Under the pieces are notes generated by a model that was not told the origin of the DNA, ran no database searches, and worked only from the letters and a program-made list of their open reading frames with translations. Positions 46,691 through 54,795 of a DNA stretch of 54,795 bases are shown here, in pieces (position 1 is the stretch's first letter; every line of letters begins with the position of its first letter). A program made the translations under genes and the position numbers. The DNA lies in contig QXVZ01022019.1 in NCBI GenBank assembly GCA_008931825.1, forward strand, positions 1-54,795. The letters are read 5' to 3'. Source of the stretch: Phallusia fumigata. Its lineage: Eukaryota > Chordata > Ascidiacea > Phlebobranchia > Ascidiidae.

Positions 46691-47139
46691 GTATGTAGTG
46701 TAAAGTAGGCAGCGGCTATACAGCTTCACAGCACGTGGTGAAAATAATTCCGGAGGTGTCGAACCGACCACTACAAAGGCAAACGAGCCGTTAGTTCCAC
46801 AGCCTATGATTCTGTACGGCCCGTGTTAGGTGGCGTCCGAGTCTGTTTAGGGCATTTGAGCTGGTATTGCGGGACTGTGCTACAGGTTTGCTTGGAGGGT
46901 TGAAGCTGTGTATAAGTTTGCCGTTGCAAATACGATTGTTTCCTGTTTTTTTCGAAGCGGAGAGGGAAATTGAAATGCCCGCACGCGCGCTATGGGCACC
47001 ACAAACACGACAAAAATCTCGTTTTGATGTTGCTTGTAAAATCTTTTCGTTTGTTTTAGTTGTTGGTTAAGTGCTAGATCAGATTGTGTGTTGTGGAATA
47101 ATCCAGACATTACCCATCGTGTTATCTATTGTGAAGGAT
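46691..47139 (-). repeat. About 440-bp dispersed module, copy 1, tRNA-like box on minus strand
   Basis: Similar over its length to 48891-49327 with scattered substitutions and indels. Read on the minus strand near 46753-46780 it carries GGTTCGACACC, fitting the RNA polymerase III B box; this suggests a tRNA-derived (SINE-like) origin. No coding frame is shared by the copies. Confidence 0.7.
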
Positions 47140-47954
47140 GTTTTAATGTTTCATTGAAATGTGCTCAATTTGGTTCGTCTAGGAGGCAAACACTGTCTGT
47201 GTATCACGCTCTCTCGTTTCTCGCCATTTTTTTCCTTTCGTGCCGATTTTAATTTTGGTGTGTGATGGTGAAGTGTTGGCACTGCAACGGTGGATTGCAG
47301 AACTGGCATATAGACGATGAACTGCGGCGCCAACACGCTAAATGGTAGCCTAAGTTGTGTTGAGTAAGCAGCACATGGCACGTAGTTGCGTTCGACAGGG
47401 CGTGTTGGCGTTTACGTTCTGTTCGTCGGACATTCAGCTTGTTGGCTAGAAAGCGGGGAACATGGCGTCTAGCGTTCACCCACATCTCTGGGAGGCAGGG
47501 GATAAGGCTGTAGCAGGGGTGGCCCTTTGGAGGCGTTCGTCTAGCTAGAAGGCAAGAAAGGCATGCTGTAGCGTTCGTCGGGCTAGCTAGAAGGCGAAGG
47601 ATGGTTTGTCGGGTAGTGTTAGCTTTCTGTACGATTGGCTTGCTAAAAAGGCTCAGCGTGAAAGGTAAAGACTACAGGATGTAGCGTTCGTCGGGCAGTG
47701 TTTGGCGTTTTCTGGCGTTCGCTACCCTGGAAGGAAGGGATGTGCTAGCTAGCAGCAGCGGCGGCCCTGGTGATGCGTGGTGCGGTGTTCTTTTTATTAC
47801 GTTCGGCATTAATCAGAAAGGCTAGTTTGCGGGGCGAGGCAAAATTGGGAAAACACCGCTGTCTGCGATGTCACGCTCTCTCGTTTCTCGCCATTTTTTC
47901 ATTTTGCACCGATTTCAATGTTGATGTGTGTTTGTAAAGTGGCACTGCAACGGT

Positions 47955-48545
47955 GGCGAAGTGGAATTTGAATGGGAACGGAAAACTGCCCCGCACAACC
48001 CATCGCGTATCTAGTAAGCCAGTTTTGCCCGCCTTGGCGAAGTGTAATGGCAAACTGGCAGAGTTGGCGATATGTTCAGTTTTGTTGGTTAGAAGGCGGG
48101 GCACATGGAAGGACGGCGTGGCGAAGCGGAATAGCAAACTGAGCCGCACAGCCCATCGCGTATCTAGTGTGCCAGCTTTGACGCCGTGGCGAAGGGAATG
48201 GCAAACCGCCCCGTACAGCTGATCGTGCGTCTGGTGAGTCCGGTTTAGCCGCCGTGGCGAAGTGGAAGGACAAACTGTCCTGCACAGCCAATCGCGTATC
48301 TAGTGTGCCAGGTTTGCCCGCCGTGGCGAAGTGAAAAGACAAAAGCACTGTTCCTCACAGCCCATCGCGTATGTTGTATGTAAGCGAGGCCGGCCGTGAT
48401 GTTAAAAGAAAAAGCCCTTGTCCCGCACAGTGTATCGCGTATCTACTATGCAAGCCAGTTTCGCCGTTGCGATGTTAAAAGGAAAAGCCCTAGCCCCGCA
48501 CAGCCCTTCGCGTACTTGGGTGCAGACGAGACCCGCCTTGGCGCA
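47955..48545. repeat. Degenerate 68-72 bp tandem array
   Basis: About eight units, each with gccgtggcgaagtg, a short variable part, ccgcacagcccatcgcgtat and ctagtgtgcc. Units differ by substitutions and indels. The last unit type flows into the start of the 440-bp module at 48885. Confidence 0.75.
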
Positions 48546-48890
48546 TCACAATGGGAAGTCTGTTTCTGCGTTCGGAAGGGCAGCGTGGCTTTTTGTTCTG
48601 TTCGCCGATCAGCTAGAAGATGGAGGGATGGTATGTCGGGCAGTGTTGGTGATACGTTCAGCTTGTTGGATAGAAGGCGGGAGTCGATTTAATATTTAAA
48701 TACGGAAGGCAAGGACAATGGACTTGGTGATGCGTGGTGATGCGTACATCGGACAGCGTTTTGGTTGTTGCGTTCTGCGGTATTCAGAAAGGCCTTGGAC
48801 ACGCAAAGCCCATCGCGTTTAAAGTTTGGGAGGCGAGGCGCGCCGCGGGGAAACAGAATGGGGAAAACCTTGTCCCGCACAGCTTGTCGC

Positions 48891-49327
48891 GTATGTAGTG
48901 TTAAGCCGGCAGTTGGGTATACAGCTTCATAGCACATGGTGAAAATGATTCAGGAGGTGTCAACCAGACTACTATAAAGACAAACGAGCCGTTAGTTGCA
49001 TAGCCTATGATTCTGCAAGGCCCGTGTTACGTGCGGGCTTTTGAGTCTCTTCAAAGCATTTGAGCTGGTATCGCGGGATCGTGCGTGTTTAACTGACCGA
49101 GCTTAAAGTTTGCCTTTGCAAATACGATTGTTTCCTGCTTTTTTCGAAGCGGAGAGGGAAATTAGAATGCCTGCACGCGCACTTTAGGCACCACAAACAC
49201 GATGAAAATCTCGGTTGGGTGTTGTTTGTAAAATCTTTTTTGTTTTAGTTGTTGTAAAGTTGCTGGTAAGGATTGTATGTTGAGAAACAATCTAGATATC
49301 ACCCATCGTGCTGTTTATTGTGAGTAT
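48891..49327 (-). repeat. About 440-bp dispersed module, copy 2
   Basis: Partner of 46691-47139. Shared blocks include acaaacgagccgttagtt, gaagcggagagggaaatt and caccacaaacacga. The B-box-like site is damaged here (GGTTGACACC). Confidence 0.7.
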
Positions 49328-49459
49328 GTTGATCCATAGTTGTAGCTATTAGTTGCAAACACGAAAAAGAATATGTGAAAGTGCAATTGAACAATTAAAT
49401 TAAAAACAAATGTTTTTCATGTTTTTCAAAAAATTGTCCGTTGTCCCCAAAAACGTAAG

Positions 49460-49565
49460 GCTGAATGAATGTGGTATAATCAGTATGGAATCGAACCACT
49501 CCGTCCGAAAAAAGTTTCTTCGTGTGCCAGCCAGGACCACTTCACCACGAGGGGAAAATGTTTCA
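49460..49565 (-). repeat. Possible tRNA-derived SINE fragment, minus strand
   Basis: On the minus strand TGGTGAAGTGGTCC resembles an A box and GGTTCGATTCC (from 49493-49483) fits the B box, about 60 bases apart. It is not a foldable tRNA as far as I can see. Confidence 0.4.
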
Positions 49566-50404
49566 TCAGGTGACGTTGGCGAGCTAAATAGAAGTAGGCG
49601 CTGTGCTGTTTGTATTGACAGAACTGTATAATGCGCACACAAGAATGGTATGGTTATTTTTTAAGTTTTTTTTTTGTAATGTGCTTTTGCTGCTGAGTGA
49701 CGCCATCATAATCAAACTTTTACAGCTGGTAGATATGTTTGTTGATGTTGATGTGTCATCCGTTTCGATTCACTTCCAGCCCCTGGTCAAGTTATTAAAA
49801 AAGATTCAAATTGGATGACGCTTTTACAGATTATCTGTTGGCTGATTGTAGTTTGTCATCGATTTTGTGTAGATAACTTATTTGGGGCACAGTATAATTT
49901 ATTTGAGGGACGAAAATGATTTAAAGCATCACTAAAATATTACACAAACTTTTTCGGAATATAGCGAAACACCTAATTAATAACCTTACGCGTTTGGACC
50001 TGTGCGTTTCTGCCTGTCAGTCTGCCATAAAACATTTTTGTAACTTGAGGACCAGTTGTATGTGGAATGGTGATATGGTGAAAGCTAACCTTCTAGTAAA
50101 AAATAAATAGTTGAGCATCAAAAGGCCACAAGGTCATCTTAATTAGTTTGAAGTATATACTTATCCTTGCAAATAAAGGTGAACACGGAAAACTGATCTT
50201 ACAAAAGCAATTAACTACTGCATTTTTGTCAGGAATTATTCGCGAGGTCACTTTGTGCAACTTCAATCTTTTTCATCGTCGGGTTTTTTCTCAAGAAACT
50301 TCCAAGTGCGTACAATTTGGCAATTTTGTCTTTGTGCAAACCTATTCCACAAAATAGTTCTGGTTTTGGAGTGTGTACTCTCATGAAAATGTCTCGGACA
50401 GCTG

Positions 50405-50515
50405 TCGCGTTATTGGTCCAACCGAACCTGTGCAGCCCGTTTACCAGAGCGCCAGTTTCAGATAGGCTTCTATCGTGGGTCCGAATCCCACCACAAGCCC
50501 TTCGAAGCGAATTCG
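50405..50515 (+). repeat. Possible tRNA-derived fragment, plus strand
   Basis: gtgggtccgaatcccac forms a T-arm-like hairpin, preceded by agagcgcc as in a D arm. The anticodon arm does not pair well, so this is a relic rather than a tRNA gene. Confidence 0.4.
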
Positions 50516-50756
50516 TTTCTTAAACCCTAAACGGATTGTATAAATAAAAACATTTCTTCTGCACTAATCAGCAGATTAAAGCTGGGCTTACGCACTTTCC
50601 ATTGCGGGATTTCGTTTATTGCTCTTGCAAAACTACCTACACAGGAGGTCAAACTGTTGTATTTAAAAAAACAATGCCAATAGCGCGTTACAAGCAATTA
50701 CTCCGTATGTCTCGTCTACAAAGTACCAACAAATATTAAATCCACTTTTTTTCACA

Positions 50757-50848
50757 GCCCACCAAAATGGCTGGAAAACTACATCATGTACGAAGCCATT
50801 CGCAAAGCAGATTTTATTTCCAACACAGAAGTCGCTCCAAGACTATAA
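50757..50848 (+). other. Possible terminal coding exon
   Basis: A strong acceptor (ctttttttcacag) leads into an open frame PPKWLENYIMYEAIRKA... of about 30 residues with a stop at 50846-50848 and AATAAA at 50881. No upstream exon was found, and I recognise no family. Confidence 0.25.
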
Positions 50849-50980
50849 ATATTTCCTTCTGAAACTTATGATAAAATCTTAATAAACCAACGATGTAACA
50901 AACAAAATGTAGGCGTGGTGTGGAATTCCGGAGTTTCGAGGAATTTAAGGCAGCGATGAGGATTATTAGCACAGTATAAC

Positions 50981-51305
50981 ACAGTATGACGTATTAAATA
51001 CGTTTCGTCCTACTCGAGTGGCAGCATCTTGAAAAACTCACTCGTATCACCTGCACAAGATATCACGACAGATTGTTTGAATTCCAAATTTTGTGACGAA
51101 TGTAAATATGCCTGACATCAGTTTTTAGGCGCGTTTAAAACNCACAGTATGACGTATTAAATACGTTTCGTCCTACTCGAGTGGCAGCATCTTGAAAAAC
51201 TCACTCGTATCACCTGCACAAGATATCACGACAGATTGTTTGAATTCCAAATTTTGTGACGAATGTAAATATGCCTGACATCAGTTTTTAGGCGCGTTTA
51301 AAACT
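50981..51305. repeat. Assembly duplication around N 51142
   Basis: About 160 bp (cacagtatgacgtatt...) occur identically on both sides of a single N. Confidence 0.88.
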
Positions 51306-51685
51306 TAATTTTGGAAAAGACAGATTTTGTTCGAAAAGATTGTGCTCTAGTAATATGGTTCACGAACTATCGGTTGCCTTTATAAGTGGAGGCGCAGGCT
51401 GTTTAAAAATGTCACTGTTGTTTCTTGTGAAAGTTGATTGTGCTCAGATTTCAAAATCTCGTCATGATAAAGCATGAATCGCTGATTCACTTGGTCGCTT
51501 GTTACATTCACGTTTTAATCACTCGAAGCAAGTTTGTGTCATTTGATAAAACTTCATGTCGCTTGGTGCTAGCTCTAAGACCTCAATAGCAATGAGCATG
51601 TTTTGCACTATTCACCTTAAACTATTACTTGAAAGACTAATTATTATGTTTACCAAAAGTGCTGTCAAAAACCAAGAGTGTAACA

Positions 51686-51741
51686 CAGTAGTCGGTGGGT
51701 TGCTGCTGAGGCGTAAGGAGTGTCGCGTGTTAAACACAAGG
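51686..51741 (+). promoter_or_regulatory. Copy of the exon-like segment at 40130-40181
   Basis: gctgaggcgtaaggagtgtcgc...acacaag followed by gtgagc matches the 40-kb segment at about four of five bases, donor included. It may be a duplicated first exon or part of a repeat. Confidence 0.3.
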
Positions 51742-52539
51742 TGAGCAGAACTAGCATGGAAATATGACTTGTGATGTGGTTTCGAAAATACAATACACGT
51801 GTGAAAAATAAAATAAAAAATATCGACGGAAAAAGAAAATGGTTTTGCCACAGTGCAAAGATCTGGTTGGCGGTTAAAGAGTGACCGTGCTAAAAGACAC
51901 ATGTTGCACAGGTGTGCACCTTGACAGAAAAAAATTTGTGTAGGAAAATGCGTACGTTATTAAAAGGACAGCGATGTTAAATGCTATATAACAACGACAT
52001 ACGGGCACAATTTTAAATCGGGTTTCAGCCAAAAGTAAAAGAAAATCGAGTGTGGGTCAGAACACGAAGAGACGATTCTGTAGCTTCATAAATCCTCTGT
52101 TCCGCGCACAAAATCCTCTGTACAATGGTTCTGAACCTTACACACTCATTACCTGTTTCTGTTGAGACCGAATTTCCATTTTCCACAATTTATTAAAACC
52201 GATTTTTTCCATTTCGGTAGCCCTGCTATACTCAGCTAACAGTTGAAGCTAATTACCTACCTGCTACTCTGTCATTACCCCCCATTTGGGATATTATCCC
52301 TTGATTAAAAAACACTGTTTTCCAGTAACGTGATGGAAAGCTCTTCCCAGTAAGCTATGCAATCAAGAATTCAAGCTAGACAGATGTGGCCTACTTACGA
52401 TCTATCTAGACAAAATGCTTTGCCATTATGTGTGCTATAAAAAAGTGCAAGAGTTTTTTGTCTAAATCGGAATTCACTCTCTAACAGATTATCAGCCGCT
52501 TACTTACATGTCATCGGCAAATGACGCCAACGATCGCGT

Positions 52540-52720
52540 CATGCGTTCGGCAATGCACTTTTTCGCTTGAAATACAAAATCGACTGCCTTGTGCCTACAA
52601 GGTTGTAGGTTCTAATCCTGTCTCGGTCACTTGTGTCTTCCTGGGCAAGAAACTTAAGCGGTATTGCTCCAACCCAGTGGACCGAAAAGTTGACCCAAAT
52701 TAAAGTCACCAACTTTAAAA
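52540..52720 (+). repeat. Probable tRNA-derived SINE
   Basis: ggttctaatcc at 52609-52619 fits the B box exactly and is followed by ctcggtcact and cttcctgggcaagaaactta, a tail seen in several animal tRNA-type SINEs. A clear A box upstream is missing, so it is truncated or diverged. Confidence 0.5.
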
Positions 52721-52910
52721 ATTCGAAAAAGACAGGCCTAATTAAGTGTGTTAATTTCAATGATGTGCATCTTTTCTTTGCCAACAGTTTTTTGTTTCCA
52801 AACAAAAAATTGTACACGGGCCACACACGATGTGCAAATGCATCTCATAAAAAATGCCATGGACGTCTAAAAATTACAACAGCAAAAAACTTCGCAATGT
52901 TTTACTGGGG

Positions 52911-53012
52911 GAAGTGATCGTGCAAAATGTTGGTACTGTAACGGAGGGTTGCAGAATTGGCATATTGACGATGTACCGTGGAGCGCACATGCGAAATGGT
53001 ACCCAAAGCAAG
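52911..53012. repeat. Fragment of the 47-kb repeat family
   Basis: Matches 47257-47345 (ttggcactgcaacgg, ttgcagaa.tggcata.., acgatg, gcgaaatggta) at roughly four of five bases. Confidence 0.6.
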
Positions 53013-53562
53013 TAAACCTGAGGAGAAAATAACCTCTATTTTTTGGATGTGAATTTCTGTTGCAACGTTATGTCCAGAGTTTGTTCACTGAATTTTCAAA
53101 AAGTTCCCGGTTTTAAATGGACTTCAACCCAAACACAACTCCTCGACCTTGAACAAACCGTTCCTATGTGTGTTGAAAGAATGAAGTTCGTCTGTTTTCA
53201 AGTAAATGCGGAATTTTTGTAAAGATCAGAAGCAAGAACCGCATATGAATTTAAATTCAACATGTAACACGAAGCTCTTCTGTGTCATTTGGAGGAACTG
53301 TCTCTGTGCGAATTTTTGCTGTAGCTCGGAAGAAGTGATAGTTTTTCTTCCTTGTGTACATATCGCTTGTAGTGTAAACTGGATCAAAACAACAAGTTAC
53401 TTAAAAACACCAAGTTGTATTTAGTTATTTACTACCAGGTACTTTTATAAAAAATGCGTTTTATTGCGGCTGTTGTAATAATGTAGTCTTACACAATGTT
53501 GACTTTGTTGCGTAATGTTGACGTGTTTGTGTTGTTGATGTTTTGTAGAAACTGGGCGCACG

Positions 53563-53690
53563 CACGTGGCGCTAAATCTGACGTCAGCCATCACGTGGAG
53601 AAAAAAAGCGCCGGCAGATTCAATGTGGCCACACAGATCTGAACCTCAGCGCAGCAAATTGAGCAGTAGAAGGTGTTTGCAATGAGAACT
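53563..53690 (+). promoter_or_regulatory. Promoter-like cluster: two CACGTG boxes around a CRE
   Basis: CACGTG at 53563-53568 and 53592-53597 flank a full CRE palindrome TGACGTCA at 53579-53586 within 35 bp, in a locally GC-rich spot. An ATG at 53682 opens a four-codon frame to a good donor (gtgagc at 53695), as at the 5' end of a gene running right. No downstream exon was confirmed. Confidence 0.35.
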
Positions 53691-53699
53691 TGTCGGTGA

Positions 53700-54795
53700 G
53701 CACAAATTTTGCCTCCGAAGTGAAGTCGTTCTATGTGTGATATTGAAATTGATGGTAGGGTAGTGAAAGAGCTAGGAAGCGACCCACCAGGACAACGCAG
53801 TAGGCTACTTATATTCCGCCAGGTAAGAAACCTAAATAAATGCAGTATGTTTATAAAAAAGGAAAAAAACCTATATGTTTAAACAAAACCACGCATATCA
53901 CGGGATATAAAAGCACACCTCGCCTGTGGTGGGCTAACCGGTAGTTACAGCCAATGCGGAAACAATGTTTGCAAGGTTAACTGCATACTTCGCCTGGGCG
54001 GACGCGGCAAATCTGTTGTTGACATTTCTTTCGCAATTTTTTAATTGCATCATTGGTAACGCGGAATGGGAAAGAGTAGTAGGCGTATGCAGAGAGCTGT
54101 AGCAAAGCTCCGGTACCTATGAAATTGCCACTACACCCATGGCGCAATGGATCATCCTCAAAGGGACGAAACATTATTAATGGCGATGTTTGAAGCAGAA
54201 TATTGAATTTTAAGTATTCGAACTCAATTTTAAGTATCTATCATTTCTATCAATTACTGGGAACTTGACACATTTCGGGAAATATATCGGCTAACCACGT
54301 ATGCCAAGTTTCATGAACTTTGTCCCATAAATCCATGTGCCCTTGCCAAGCATGGGTTTTTCTATACCGGCTACAAAGACTGTCGTGCTGACGTCAAAGA
54401 TTAGGACCTATAAAATCGCTGGCTTCGCTATGGAGCCGGTCATTAACCGAATGTTGGAAGTATTCGAATCCAAATCTTCACATCAATTAATGGGAACCCA
54501 TATTGTTTTACCCACAACCATCTTATGTGAACCAATTGACACGCCCCCTTTTCCGCCCTGTCTATACATATATATATAGCTACATGACTACAACTGTGAC
54601 GTATAGGTTACGCGTGAAGCAAAACAATAGTAGTTACGCGTACCATCGCGCTTTGTAGAATTTTGTGGTGTCACAAGCAAAAAAGATTCAACCTCGCATT
54701 TAACCCAGAAAATAGTAACGTGAATATTATGGTCGAGTGAATTTTAATTTTTATGTAAATTTATTCACAACCATATTGTTTTATGGTCTGCTCAT
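53700..54795. other. Right end of window, no gene recognised
   Basis: Open frames at 53977-54174 (-) and 54337-54579 (+) lack motifs and splice support. A short (ta)n tract stands near 54566. Confidence 0.45.

Noticed and set aside
50405..50515. Functional tRNA gene
   Set aside because: T arm is good but D and anticodon arms do not pair into a cloverleaf.
50317..50523. 68-residue frame ending in WVRIPP
   Set aside because: Typical translation of a T-arm-like sequence; treated as a tRNA-derived relic.
52539..52826. 95-residue minus-strand frame with DRDRIRTYNL
   Set aside because: This peptide is the usual translation of a tRNA-type B box in SINEs, not a protein.
1..54795. CRISPR arrays, bacterial operons, prophage or defence systems
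   Set aside because: The window is spliced animal DNA; no direct-repeat/spacer array or prokaryotic gene layout was seen.

Overview
The window is animal nuclear DNA: short multi-exon genes with GT-AG introns mostly of 60-1000 bp, in AT-rich DNA with GC-richer exons. Gene content (Slingshot phosphatase, C2H2 zinc finger, 4E-BP, bifunctional PAPS synthase), compactness and heavy allelic polymorphism suggest an invertebrate chordate, most likely an ascidian such as Ciona. The species is an inference and was not proven.

Layout. (1) 709-7220, +: last eight coding exons of a Slingshot-type cofilin phosphatase; the N-terminal exons lie left of the window. (2) 7221-11850: intergenic, with a CpG-rich stretch around 10.2-11.6 kb that may be the regulatory region of the next gene. 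(3) 11888-15947, +: three-finger C2H2 protein, interrupted by a false duplication around a 419-base gap. (4) 18437-21905, +: 4E-BP (translation repressor, mTOR target). Its first three exons appear twice because two haplotypes were concatenated, and a 200-codon open exon sits between exon 3 and the normal last exon. (5) 24423-26343, +: TauD-family Fe(II)/2-oxoglutarate dioxygenase. (6) 37439-26949, -: complete bifunctional PAPS synthase in 15 coding exons, including a pair of mutually exclusive APS-kinase exons and one GC-AG intron; it converges tail-to-tail with the dioxygenase. A rotten partial copy of its middle lies at 38.8-39.7 kb. (7) 40-54.8 kb: no convincing large gene; minisatellites, a composite repeat locus at 46.4-49.3 kb, tRNA-like SINE fragments, promoter-like E-box/CRE sites and a few possible small exons.

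Functional links: genes 5 and 6 both concern sulfur. PAPS synthase makes the universal sulfate donor. TauD-type enzymes release sulfite from sulfonates or, in the AtsK branch, attack alkyl sulfate esters. The other genes show no obvious common pathway.

Assembly caution: six places repeat the flanking sequence across an N run (13036-13454, 17694/19066, 25817, 27211, 36518, 51142). In each the two copies match at base level and overlap end to start, as expected when two alleles are placed in series. They should be collapsed before counting genes or exons.

Most notable: the mutually exclusive PAPS synthase exons with a decayed third copy nearby, and the in-phase alternative terminal exon of 4E-BP that would remove the mTOR-docking (TOS) tail.
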